NCBI GenBank assembly: GCA_027623325.1
Contig: JAQBXY010000002.1
Location: forward strand, 1-64,000
Length of the DNA: 64,000 nucleotides
Direction of reading: 5' to 3'
Origin: Gemmatimonadota bacterium
Lineage (GTDB): Bacteria; Gemmatimonadota; Gemmatimonadetes; Longimicrobiales; Gaopeijiaceae
Shown one piece after another: positions 7,263 to 15,740 of the stretch. The notes beneath the pieces were generated by a model. It had not been told where the DNA came from, searched no databases, and was given only the letters and a program-made list of their open reading frames with translations. Both the position numbers and the translations under genes were made by a program. Each line of letters starts with the position of its first letter. The first letter of the stretch is position 1.

Positions 7263-9068
7263 TCAGGCCCGTTCGTCTAGCGCTCCCCAACGCTCGAACG
7301 CGGTATCGATCTCGACCGGGATCTCCTGTGCACGTTGACTCACCGCTCGAATCTCGCCCGCGTCGCCGTGAAAGAACCCCGGGTCGGAAAGCCGCATCTG
7401 GACCTCGTGAAGCTCGTGCTCGAGTGCTTCGATCTGGCCCGGAAGTGCGGTCCACTCCTTCCGCTCCTGAAAGCTCAGCCGGCGGGCCTTCTTGTCGTCG
7501 GACCGCGTCGGGGTCTTGTTTGACGGTTCTCGGCCCCCCGACGACGGCAGGGCCTCTGCCGAGCGCTCTCGGGCTTCGACGACGCGCCTCCAATCGGAGT
7601 AGCCGCCGACGTACTCCTTGAAGGCTCCCTCGCCCTCGAAGACGAACGAAGTCGTGCAGAGATTATCGAGAAAGGCACGGTCATGGCTGACCACCAGCGT
7701 GGTCCCCTGATACGCGAGCAGGCGGACCTCGAGCAGCTCCAGCGTGTCTGTGTCCAGGTCATTGGTCGGCTCATCCAGAACCAGGACGTTCGCCGGCTGG
7801 GTGAAGAGCTTCGCGAGGAGGAGCCGATTGCGTTCTCCACCGGACAAACTCCCGACCGGCTGGCGCGACTGTTCCGGTGAGAAGAGGAAGTCCTGGAGGT
7901 AGCCGTAGATATGTTTCCGCTCGTCGCCGAGCGTGACGAATTCGTTCCCGCCTGAGACGGCATCGGCCAGCGTCGACGTCGGGTCCAATTGGGCACGGTG
8001 CTGGTCGAAGTAGGCGACTTCCAGACGCGCGCCGTGTTTGACGGTGCCCTGCTGCGGCTGAAGCTTCCCGATCAGCAGGTTGAGCAACGTGGTCTTCCCG
8101 CAGCCGTTGGGGCCGATGATGCCGATCTTGTCACCGCGCTGGATGATGGCGCTGAAGTCCCGCACGACCGGCGCGGAGCCCTCGGGCGACGTTCCATACG
8201 AGAAGGACACGGACTTGGTCTCGACGACACGCGCTGTGGAGCGTCCGCCTTCCTGCAGGCTGAGCCGGACCTTGCCGACCCGCTCGCGTCGATCGGACCT
8301 GTCCTTTCTGAGCTGCTCCAGAGCGCGGACCCGCCCCTCGTTTCGTGTCCGCCGTGCCTTGATGCCCTGACGGATCCACGCTTCTTCCTGCGCGAGCTTT
8401 CGGTCGTGCAGGCCCCATTCCTTTTCTTCGTTGGCGAGTAGCTCGTCCTTCCTCTTCAAGAAGGTCGGATAGTCGCAGTCCCAGCTCGTGAGCCGGCCCC
8501 GGTCGAGCTCGACGATCCGGGTCGCGACCTTCTGAAGAAACGCCCGATCGTGCGTAATGAAGAGGATGCTGCCGTGAAAGCGGAGAAGGATCGTTTCGAG
8601 CAGGTCGATATGATCGAGATCGAGATGGTTGGTCGGCTCGTCCAGCAGCAGAACATCGGGATCGCAGACGAGCGCTCTTCCCAGCAGGGCGCGACGCTGT
8701 TGTCCCCCCGACAGACTCGCAAAGGGCTGAGCGGGGTCTAGATGGAGAATCGAACACAGGCGGTCGGCGTGATGATCCTCGACCAGAGCCTGGGGTGAAC
8801 CCGAACGAACCACGTCGAGTGCAGTCCCCACGAGGCCCTCTGGAGCCTGCTGGCTCACGAGCGAGATCCGCGTGCCCGAATCCCAGGTGACCTCCCCGGC
8901 GTCGGGAGCCACATCCCCCATGATGATCTTGAGGAGTGTTGATTTGCCCTCCCCGTTCCGGCCCAACAGGCCTACGCGCTCCCCCCGTTCGATCTGGAGG
9001 TTGGCGTTGTCGAGGAGGAGGGGACCACCGAAGGCGATACGAAGTCGCTGACAGCTGATGAGGGCCAT
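7263..9068 (-). CDS. uup: ABC-F family ATPase (Uup-like)
   Basis: A 601-residue protein with two ABC ATPase domains and no membrane segment. Walker A motifs are GRNGEGKST (36-44) and GPNGCGKTT (about 320). Signature motifs are LSGGQ and LSGGE, and Walker B/D-loop segments are LLLDEPTNHLD and LVLDEPTNDLD, the latter two being ABC-F hallmarks. An interdomain linker of charged helices spans about 200-285. A C-terminal extension (about 505-601) contains a predicted coiled coil, as in Uup. ABC-F proteins act on ribosomes or, for Uup, on branched DNA intermediates and translation. The C-terminal coiled coil favours Uup over EttA or antibiotic-resistance types. The leader upstream contains a strong inverted repeat (9138..9202). 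Confidence 0.9.
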   Translation of the reverse strand: MALISCQRLRIAFGGPLLLDNANLQIERGERVGLLGRNGEGKSTLLKIIMGDVAPDAGEVTWDSGTRISLVSQQAPEGLVGTALDVVRSGSPQALVEDHHADRLCSILHLDPAQPFASLSGGQQRRALLGRALVCDPDVLLLDEPTNHLDLDHIDLLETILLRFHGSILFITHDRAFLQKVATRIVELDRGRLTSWDCDYPTFLKRKDELLANEEKEWGLHDRKLAQEEAWIRQGIKARRTRNEGRVRALEQLRKDRSDRRERVGKVRLSLQEGGRSTARVVETKSVSFSYGTSPEGSAPVVRDFSAIIQRGDKIGIIGPNGCGKTTLLNLLIGKLQPQQGTVKHGARLEVAYFDQHRAQLDPTSTLADAVSGGNEFVTLGDERKHIYGYLQDFLFSPEQSRQPVGSLSGGERNRLLLAKLFTQPANVLVLDEPTNDLDTDTLELLEVRLLAYQGTTLVVSHDRAFLDNLCTTSFVFEGEGAFKEYVGGYSDWRRVVEARERSAEALPSSGGREPSNKTPTRSDDKKARRLSFQERKEWTALPGQIEALEHELHEVQMRLSDPGFFHGDAGEIRAVSQRAQEIPVEIDTAFERWGALDERA

Positions 9069-9137
9069 GCGGGAAGCATCCGCGAATCGATGCGGATGTC
9101 AACGCGTCCAACCCGAGGGCGGCGGGCCCGCCTGGTG

Positions 9138-9202
9138 TCCGGATCCTGGTGGCGGCGGTGGCGAGCACCGTGCCCGCGCTCCGCGCCACCAGGGTCGATC
9201 CG
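9138..9202. other. Long inverted repeat upstream of the ABC-F gene
   Basis: Arms CCGGATCCTGGTGGCG (9138-9153) and CGCCACCAGG plus ATCCGG (9183-9192, 9197-9202) are complementary apart from a four-base bulge. The loop is about 29 bases. It lies between the stop of the 219-residue gene (9235) and the ABC-F start (9068), so in minus-strand mRNA it is either a transcription stop without a T-tract or a leader hairpin. A second small hairpin (9077-9098, CATCCGC/GCGGATG) follows just before the ABC-F start. Confidence 0.5.
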
Positions 9203-9234
9203 GTTGAGTCCTTCCGTTCGGACTGAGGTCGCCC

Positions 9235-9894
9235 CTACTGGAGGTTGGCGATCACCTCACGAAGCAGTCCATGCGATGCCGTGAGGAAGTCCGGCAGCTT
9301 CTTGGACATCGCGCCCAGCTGACCGCGCTTGTGCTCGAGATCGATGATCATCAGGTCGTTGAGCTTTCCGCGTCCGGTGATGTTCTTTTCGATCGTGTTC
9401 GCGATGACCGGCGCCTCTTCCGGGGCGTTGACCGTGACGGTCTCGGTCTTGGTAATCAGCGCCTGCGAGGGGTCCCGAGCCGTATAGGAATACGTGATTT
9501 CTGTGGGGAAGCTGTCTTCCTTGCGATCGACAAGATCCCTGGCCGCCGTGGCCGCCTTCCGAATACGGGCCATTTCCGTGCGCTTGGCGGCGAGGGCTTC
9601 CTTGAGATCCGCGGCCATGAAGTCCGCTCCGCTCTGGGCCATGACCATGACGTCGTTGCTGACGTCGGCCACGGCAGTCCCGGTCTCTACCGCCATTACG
9701 TTCCATCCAAGGGCCTTTCCGGCCTTGGCGAAGGTCCTCCTGAGTTGTTCCGTCTGGCGCACGCTGAGTTGCCCATCCTGCTCGATCTGGGCGAGGGCTA
9801 GCGCAGCCAATTGGCGTGATACCTGGCCGATCTCCGGCTCGCGGGACAGTTCGGCCTTCAATTTCTTCGTTCTCGCAGCCTTCTTTTTCGTCAT
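9235..9894 (-). CDS. Uncharacterised 219-residue soluble protein
   Basis: The start is ATG 9892-9894, preceded by GGAGGAG six to ten bases upstream; open sequence to 10044 is not part of the gene. The N-terminus is strongly basic (MTKKKAARTKKLK). It is followed by helices with even charge spacing and, near residues 140-180, a strand segment with EITYSYTARDP and ETVTVNAPEE. No signal peptide, membrane helix, cysteine or known catalytic motif is seen. The late region has alternating helices (GRGKLNDLMIIDLEHKRGQL). The basic N-terminus could bind nucleic acid, but that is only a suggestion. It sits alone between the kinase-propeller gene and the ABC-F gene on the same strand. The family was not recognised. 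Confidence 0.7.
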   Translation of the reverse strand: MTKKKAARTKKLKAELSREPEIGQVSRQLAALALAQIEQDGQLSVRQTEQLRRTFAKAGKALGWNVMAVETGTAVADVSNDVMVMAQSGADFMAADLKEALAAKRTEMARIRKAATAARDLVDRKEDSFPTEITYSYTARDPSQALITKTETVTVNAPEEAPVIANTIEKNITGRGKLNDLMIIDLEHKRGQLGAMSKKLPDFLTASHGLLREVIANLQ

Positions 9895-9996
9895 CCGGCT
9901 CCTCCGTAGGTACTCCAACAGCTGGCGCACACACGCACCGCGATCCCCATTACCCTGCGAGGCCGGGAATGTTTCATGGGGAAAAACAGGTGTTTC

Positions 9997-10034
9997 GGGG
10001 CTCGGGGCCGCCCGATCCTTGGGCCCCGCTCCCC
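9997..10034 (-). terminator. Rho-independent terminator after the kinase gene
   Basis: On the minus strand, downstream of the kinase stop at 10052, a GC-rich stem pairs 10022-10034 with 9997-10009 (GGCCCCG and CCCC arms with a CT/CT mismatch) around a loop of about 12 bases. Reading on in the minus direction, GAAACACCTGTTTTT follows. Confidence 0.55.
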
Positions 10035-10051
10035 AGATCGGCACCCGTGCC

Positions 10052-12700
10052 CTAGTTCGGTACTCGCGCCTTCAGTTCTTCGAAGAAGTTCTGAACCAGG
10101 ATGAGTTCGACCCGGTTCTCGGGGTCATCGCCACTGAACTGAACCGGCCGAGCCATCAGGAAACGCTGGTCGTCGGCGGTCACGTCGTACCATCCGCGAG
10201 GAATGCCGCCGATGACGCCGGCCGGAAGCCTGAACAGCAGCTGGGTGCCGATCACGCGAAAGCTGGGCGACGTTTCGACCTGCGCCGCCATAAGGCCCTC
10301 GGCCGAGGCGAAGAACAGTTCGCGGCCGCTATGCGACCAGAGCGGTGCCGCGCCTGGGCCCGTGGAGACCTGCCAGCGGCCGCTGTTCACGTCGGGGAAG
10401 GGCCGCACATACACCTGAGGGTCCCCGGTTTCGTCGGAGACGTAGGCAATCCAGCGACCGTCGGGGGACACCGTCGGAGCGTTCTCGTCGAAGCCCGGGG
10501 AGGCCGCTACCGGCATCGCGGCGCTGTCTCCCGGCCTCTGGGCGAAGATATCTCGGGTCGGCGCGGCCGAGGCACGGTAGACGAGCCAGCCGCCGTCCGG
10601 TGTCGACGTCAGGCTGACCGGTTCCCGTTCGACGTCGAGGAGCAGCGTGGGCTCCCCGGTCCCGTCCGCACGCTGGGTCCAGAGGTTGCGACCCGTGCCG
10701 TCTCGCTCGGACACGAAAACCACGCTCTGGCCATCGGGGGACCACTCGGGTGCCGCGTCGGCGCCGGGGTTGAAGGTGAGGCGGGAAACGGGGCCCCGGT
10801 CGAGCTGCTTGATCCAGATTTCCCCACCCGGTTCCCGCATGTCCTGATACGCGACCCGCGTCCCGTCGGGCGACAACCGTAGTGACTGGTTGGCGCCACC
10901 CGGGCTGAACGTCCACGTGGGATCGACCGAAGAAACACCTCCCGAGCGAGTGACCCAGATGAGCTCACTCTCGGCTCCGCTCGCCGCCGCGGACCAGTAC
11001 AAAAGCGTGCCGTTCTCGGACAGGGAGAACATGACGTCGGCGTTGGCGCTCACCCCGACACCCTGCACGAGGGGCACCGGACCACCGGTGAGGGTCATGG
11101 TCTTGGCGTCGAAGGGCGCCGCGAGGATCTGCCCGTCCAGCGTCGCGAAGACCAGGTGGCCGGTCGTGGTCACATACCCCCTGAGCCCCGTCGTCAGCGC
11201 CTTTCGTTCGCCGGTCGAGATTCGAATGCTCTCGAGGCGCGGCGGGGTCGTAAAGACGGAGAAGATGCCGGAGTCGCCGTCAGGCAACACGTGGAAGTAG
11301 CCGTGTTCGCTGTCGTTCTCGGCCAAACGGGTCGTAACCACTTCGGCCGTGCCCCCCCCGATCGGAATACGGCTGATCGTCGACTCGCTGGTCGAGTAGT
11401 AGATGAAGCCGTCGCTTCCCCATCGCGCGCAACAGCCTGCCTTGTCCGTGAGCGACCGGACGATCCCTCCGACCAGCGGAGAGACCTTGAGTTGCCCACC
11501 TTCCATGTAGGCGACCTCGGTGCCGTCCGGTGAAATGACGGGATCGACCGTCGTGCCCTCGGCGCCCTGGACGGGGCTCGAGGTCAGTTCCGCCCATCGG
11601 CGCAGGAAGAGTCGCGGCTGATTGCGCTCATCCAGGTACGTCATGACCATGGCCGAGCCGTCGGCCGAGAGGCTCAGCCACTCGCTCGGGAACTGGGCAT
11701 CCGTCACAGCAAGAGAAAAGCGTCGGACCGGCTCCGGCGCCTCGGGTCGCAACAGGGCCCAGCCCGCGGTGAACGCGAAGACTGCGGCCACTCCGGACAT
11801 GACGACGGCGAGTCGATGGCCGGAGGGTCCGCGACGAGCCGTTTCCAAGTCGCTTCCGTGTCGGAAACTTGGGTCCGTCAGCGCCCGGCTGAAGTCCTGG
11901 GCGCCGGTGAATCGGTCCGCCGGCAACTTCTCGAGCGCCTTCCGGATCGCGGCGTCGACGTTGGCCGGAATCGACTTCCGAATCGCCGTCGCCGACACGG
12001 GAGCGCCCTGGATGATCTTTCCGAGAACGGCCTGTGCCGTGCTCCCGATGTAGGGCGGGTCCCCCGTCAGCATCTCATAGAGCAACGCCGCCAACGCGTA
12101 GGTATCGCTGGCCGGCCCGACCTGTTGGTCGCCCGTCGCTTGTTCAGGCGACATGTAGAACGGGGTGCCGACCGAGAGGCCCGTCTCCGTCAGTCGGCTA
12201 CCGCCCGCCGCCCCGACCGCGAGCGCGATTCCGAAGTCCGCGACGACCGGCTGCCCGTCCTGGAGGAGGATGTTCGCAGGCTTGATGTCCCGATGGATGA
12301 CTCCACGGTCGTGCGCGTGCTGCAGCGCCGCGGCCACCGACGTCGCGATACGCACGGCCTCCTCGATCGGCAGCTGCTTCTCTCGGTTGATGCGTTCGCG
12401 GAGTGTTTCGCCCTCGAGGTACGGCATCACGTAGAAGAGGAACGAGTCCGCTTCTCCCGAATCGAACAACGGCAGAATATGAGGATGCTGCAAATTCGCC
12501 GTTGTCTTGATTTCCGCGAGGAAACGTTCGGCGCCAACGACCGCGGCCAGCTCCGGCTTCAGGACCTTGAGCGCCACCTTGCGCTGGTGTTTGACGTCGT
12601 CCGCCAGGTACACCGTCGCCATTCCCCCCTCACCCAGCTCGCCCTCGATCGTGTAGCGCCCCTCGAGGGCAGCGTTCAGACGGGTGACGGTATCAGGCAT
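10052..12700 (-). CDS. Ser/Thr protein kinase with C-terminal PD40 beta-propeller
   Basis: An 882-residue membrane-spanning kinase. The cytoplasmic kinase domain (about 16-275) has the glycine loop GEGGMATV (23-30), the ATP lysine in VALKVL (K45), the catalytic loop HRDIKPANIL (136-145) and DFG (155-157), so it should be active. A single transmembrane helix lies at about 297-317. The rest, presumed periplasmic, is a propeller of PD40/TolB-type repeats (SPDGTEVAYME, SPDGTRVAYQD, SPDGQSVVFVS, SPDGRWIAYVS). The layout is that of a receptor kinase in which the propeller could sense a ligand. ATG 12698-12700 is preferred; a GTG two codons earlier is the alternative. It has its own terminator. Targets and ligand are unknown. 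Confidence 0.9.
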   Translation of the reverse strand: MPDTVTRLNAALEGRYTIEGELGEGGMATVYLADDVKHQRKVALKVLKPELAAVVGAERFLAEIKTTANLQHPHILPLFDSGEADSFLFYVMPYLEGETLRERINREKQLPIEEAVRIATSVAAALQHAHDRGVIHRDIKPANILLQDGQPVVADFGIALAVGAAGGSRLTETGLSVGTPFYMSPEQATGDQQVGPASDTYALAALLYEMLTGDPPYIGSTAQAVLGKIIQGAPVSATAIRKSIPANVDAAIRKALEKLPADRFTGAQDFSRALTDPSFRHGSDLETARRGPSGHRLAVVMSGVAAVFAFTAGWALLRPEAPEPVRRFSLAVTDAQFPSEWLSLSADGSAMVMTYLDERNQPRLFLRRWAELTSSPVQGAEGTTVDPVISPDGTEVAYMEGGQLKVSPLVGGIVRSLTDKAGCCARWGSDGFIYYSTSESTISRIPIGGGTAEVVTTRLAENDSEHGYFHVLPDGDSGIFSVFTTPPRLESIRISTGERKALTTGLRGYVTTTGHLVFATLDGQILAAPFDAKTMTLTGGPVPLVQGVGVSANADVMFSLSENGTLLYWSAAASGAESELIWVTRSGGVSSVDPTWTFSPGGANQSLRLSPDGTRVAYQDMREPGGEIWIKQLDRGPVSRLTFNPGADAAPEWSPDGQSVVFVSERDGTGRNLWTQRADGTGEPTLLLDVEREPVSLTSTPDGGWLVYRASAAPTRDIFAQRPGDSAAMPVAASPGFDENAPTVSPDGRWIAYVSDETGDPQVYVRPFPDVNSGRWQVSTGPGAAPLWSHSGRELFFASAEGLMAAQVETSPSFRVIGTQLLFRLPAGVIGGIPRGWYDVTADDQRFLMARPVQFSGDDPENRVELILVQNFFEELKARVPN

Positions 12701-12941
12701 GGGCACGGCCCAGGGCTAGGTGAAGCGGGGCGCGGGGATGCGCGCGGCAAGATCTTAGGTGTGGCGCGCGGGGGCAACCGGGCCGCGGGTGCCGGTGAGG
12801 GTGACTCGCCCCCGCGGAGTGAACCCTCACGGGGGAAGGAATCTCACGAGAATACCGGGCTCTCGGTGATCGTGCCATTGACGGCGCCACTCGGGACTGA
12901 TCGCTCAAGTCCCCGCGAGCGGCGAAGGCATGAACGACGAA

Positions 12942-12971
12942 GCCCCGCCCGATCCTGGGATCGAGCGGGGC
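12942..12971 (-). terminator. Terminator after the LVIVD/DUF305 pair
   Basis: GCCCCGC and GCGGGGC arms, extended by CGATC/GATCG with one mismatch, form a strong hairpin about 50 bp past the stop of the LVIVD gene. In the minus direction it runs into TTCGTCGTTC, a weak T-rich tail. The rest of the 12701-13022 gap shows no coding pattern and presumably also holds the kinase promoter. Confidence 0.6.
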
Positions 12972-13022
12972 CGTCGCGCCGAGAAGAGGCGTCGTGCGGA
13001 GAAGAGCCTAGGCCCGGCGTCG

Positions 13023-14858
13023 TTAGCTGCCCAACCCGCGCAGCACTCCGGACAGTTTCGCCATACGATCGGCGTCGCCCCCGAGCGTCCCGGCATTGAT
13101 CGCCGCGACATCGGCATCGAGCTGACGCGCGACCGTACCGAGCTGAGCCGCAGTCGCAGAGCCCCGACGGGCCGCCTGTAGAACTTCCGTCACCTGAGCC
13201 GCGCGAGCGTTCAGAATCCGGTTGCCCCTGACCATCTGGTCCAGATAGGCCTGCGCGACCGAAACCGAAGGGGCCCAGGTTACCTGTGGCTGAAGCTGAG
13301 CGTTGAATTCGTCGACGTGCACGGCCTCGGCCGCGTCGATCTCCGCCTGGGAGAGATGCTCGCTCGGGGTGAGACGGAAGACGTCGATTCCCCGCGAGAT
13401 CTCCGCACCGTAGATGCGGCCGTTGAACCAGTAGGTCGACCAGTAGCCACCCGTGAAGAGCGACTCGATGCTGAGCGGGCCACGGTCGAAGAACGCGATC
13501 TCGAACGCGTTTGCCGGATCGGTGAAGTCCATGATCGAAAGGCCACCCTGGTACCAGGCCTGTACCATCAGGTCGCGGCCGGGCACGGGAATGATCGAGC
13601 CGTTGTGCGCTACACAATTCTCGGTCTCGGTCTGCGGGACCGGGAGCTTGTAGTAGCCCGCCAGCTCCATCTCGCCGTCCTCGATGGTGAAGATGGCGTT
13701 CGCGCCCCACGTGGCCGGGTCGCTCGCGCGGCAACGGGGTGCCGAGCCACCGCCCCACTCGTCCGTGAATACGATGGTCGAGCCGGAGTTGTTGAAGGTG
13801 GCCGAGTGCCAGTAGGCAAAGTTCGGGTCGGCCACCTCACCGATCCTGCGCGGATTCACGGGGTCGGAGATGTCGAGCAGGATGCCGTTGCCGGAGCAGG
13901 CACCCCCCGCGAGACCGATGCCGGGGAACGCGGTGATGTCGTGACACTGATTCGTCCGACGTGAGGACTGCGTGCCCGGACCGTGATCGCCACCCTGCCA
14001 GAGGCCGGCGATGTTGCCGGTCGCCTCGTCGGCGAAGATGCGCGGCATGTTCACGATCTCGGCGCGCTGCGGCGCCGCGAGGGGAACGCGCACGACCTCG
14101 ATGCGGAAGAGCGAGGTGTCTGCGTCATCCTCAGGCTCCCCGCCCGAACAGCCCGGAAGCTCCTCGCCCGGACGGACCGAGCTCGTTCCCTGGATGTAGA
14201 TGTACAGGTTGGCCGAGTCGTTCGGGTCGGTAACCAGCGTGTGCGTGTGCGAACCACGGCACGACTGAATCGCCGCAACCTGAGTCGGGTTGTTCAAGTT
14301 CGAGATGTCGAAGATCCGAACGCCGCGCATGCGTTCGGAGCTGATCGAGTCCGCTACGCCCTCGAGACCACAGTCGAGTCGGCCGCGGGTCTCCTGCGCA
14401 GACATGACCACCAGATTCCCGTAGACCGATACGTCGCCCTGCCCACCGGGGCAGACGACGGACAGCGCCAATGAAGGATCGGCGGGATTGGAAATGTCGT
14501 AGATCTGGAAGCCGTTGTAGTTGCCCTGAATGAGCATCTCGTCCCGGAAGGCGAGGTCGGTGTTGCTGAACCTCCCGTCCGCGGGGGTCGACGGATTGAA
14601 GAAGCCGTCCGGTCTCGGAATCGCAGCGAGAAGCTGCATGCCGCTGATGGCTGACTCCGCGTCGAGCCATCCGGCACCGAGGCCGATCCGAGGATCGTTC
14701 GGGTCCCACCTCAACGCGGGGGCCGCGGGCGGCACTTCCGTGGCGGCCTGCGCGGCAACTTCAGTCGCGGTCGTTAGCACCGCGGCCGCGAGGAACGAGC
14801 CACACAGTAGGAATTTCGTCGGCCTTGCGACGGTGTTCATCAACGTCTCGAGTGTCAT
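13023..14858 (-). CDS. Exported LVIVD-repeat beta-propeller protein
   Basis: A 611-residue secreted protein. ATG 14856-14858 is chosen because GAGG lies six bases upstream; a signal peptide ends near VAAQA. The body is a propeller with LVIVD-type blades: FQIYDISNPADP, VRIFDISNLNNP, ILLDISDPVNP and LSIMDFTDPAN. Several histidines recur at blade positions (SHTHTL, QCHDITAFP, YWHSATF, CVAHNGS), which could bind a metal, as in selenium-binding-protein-like propellers; this is inference. The last ~110 residues are helical. It follows the DUF305 lipoprotein gene by 48 bp on the same strand and shares its terminator, so the two are probably an operon. The function of LVIVD proteins is not established. 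Confidence 0.85.
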   Translation of the reverse strand: MTLETLMNTVARPTKFLLCGSFLAAAVLTTATEVAAQAATEVPPAAPALRWDPNDPRIGLGAGWLDAESAISGMQLLAAIPRPDGFFNPSTPADGRFSNTDLAFRDEMLIQGNYNGFQIYDISNPADPSLALSVVCPGGQGDVSVYGNLVVMSAQETRGRLDCGLEGVADSISSERMRGVRIFDISNLNNPTQVAAIQSCRGSHTHTLVTDPNDSANLYIYIQGTSSVRPGEELPGCSGGEPEDDADTSLFRIEVVRVPLAAPQRAEIVNMPRIFADEATGNIAGLWQGGDHGPGTQSSRRTNQCHDITAFPGIGLAGGACSGNGILLDISDPVNPRRIGEVADPNFAYWHSATFNNSGSTIVFTDEWGGGSAPRCRASDPATWGANAIFTIEDGEMELAGYYKLPVPQTETENCVAHNGSIIPVPGRDLMVQAWYQGGLSIMDFTDPANAFEIAFFDRGPLSIESLFTGGYWSTYWFNGRIYGAEISRGIDVFRLTPSEHLSQAEIDAAEAVHVDEFNAQLQPQVTWAPSVSVAQAYLDQMVRGNRILNARAAQVTEVLQAARRGSATAAQLGTVARQLDADVAAINAGTLGGDADRMAKLSGVLRGLGS

Positions 14859-14906
14859 CCTTAGCCTCAAATTCTCGGGTTATCCATCATCAATAGGTCC
14901 AAATCG

Positions 14907-15587
14907 TCAGCGTCCCGCATCCAAGAAATTCTGCATCCTCGTGATCTCCATCGCCTGATCCGAATCGACTTCGGAAGCGAATTTGAAGACCGTCGATTCC
15001 TGACCCGCGCCGGAGGTATTGAATAGTTCGGACACCATCATGATCGCCCCACGGTGGTGCTGGATCATGAACTCGAAGAAGAGCCGATCGAAGGTGCGAC
15101 CTGTCGCGTCACGCAGCTGCTGCATCTGCTCCGGCGAGAGCATTCCGGGCATCATGTGCAGGCCGCCCGTCATGCCGCGGCTCATGTCATGGGCCATGTC
15201 GACCGGCTCTCCATGATCGATGAGCCACTGCCGCATGAGACCGATCTCGTCGCGCTGCGAAATCTCCATACGAAGCGCCATCTGGCGGACAGCGTCACTC
15301 CCCGCCCTCGCGGGAACCAGCGCGGTCATCTGGAGCGCCTGTGCATGGTGCGGGATCATGCCTTGCATGAAGTGAACGTCGGCTGGGCCGTACGAGACGC
15401 CTTCGGTCGATTCGACTTCGCCAGGCACGAACGCACGGGTCGACTCGCCCGGGGCTCCGGGTTGGACGATTCTCGGTCCGGACGCCACGGCTGGGCTTCC
15501 GGCTGACGGCGCGGAGCCGCCGGCGCAGGCCGACACGGTGAACGCGAGCGCCACGACGGTCGACGCCCGAAGATGGAGAGTGCTCAT
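14907..15587 (-). CDS. DUF305 lipoprotein (ferritin-like four-helix domain)
   Basis: A 226-residue protein with a lipoprotein signal (VALAFTVSAC). DUF305 domains are ferritin-like four-helix bundles with methionine and histidine pairs. Here DVHFMQGMIPHHAQAL and FFEFMIQHHRGAIMMV are the two diagnostic HH motifs, separated by a Met-rich turn (MSRGMTGGLHMMPGM). Met/His richness suggests metal, often copper, handling, and DUF305 genes are often found near copper-resistance genes; no such gene is adjacent here. It is the first gene of a two-gene unit with the LVIVD propeller, transcribed divergently from the sortilin-like gene at 15741. A periplasmic location is inferred. Confidence 0.9.
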   Translation of the reverse strand: MSTLHLRASTVVALAFTVSACAGGSAPSAGSPAVASGPRIVQPGAPGESTRAFVPGEVESTEGVSYGPADVHFMQGMIPHHAQALQMTALVPARAGSDAVRQMALRMEISQRDEIGLMRQWLIDHGEPVDMAHDMSRGMTGGLHMMPGMLSPEQMQQLRDATGRTFDRLFFEFMIQHHRGAIMMVSELFNTSGAGQESTVFKFASEVDSDQAMEITRMQNFLDAGR

Positions 15588-15740
15588 GGGCTTACAAGGA
15601 TCGGGTAGGGGCAGGCTTCCAGTACAAGTCTCAGCCTACGGCTGTTCCCGCAAGACGCGTCACGCATTTGCCCGTCTGTGCGGTCCGCGGGCATCTTGAG
15701 GACCCTGCCAGGATTCAGGACATCTCAGGAGGTCGGTTTC

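Noticed and set aside
7263-7265. Readthrough of the ABC-F stop into the in-frame permease tail
   Set aside because: The shared frame is likely chance; there is no stop-codon context or functional reason for a fused membrane helix.
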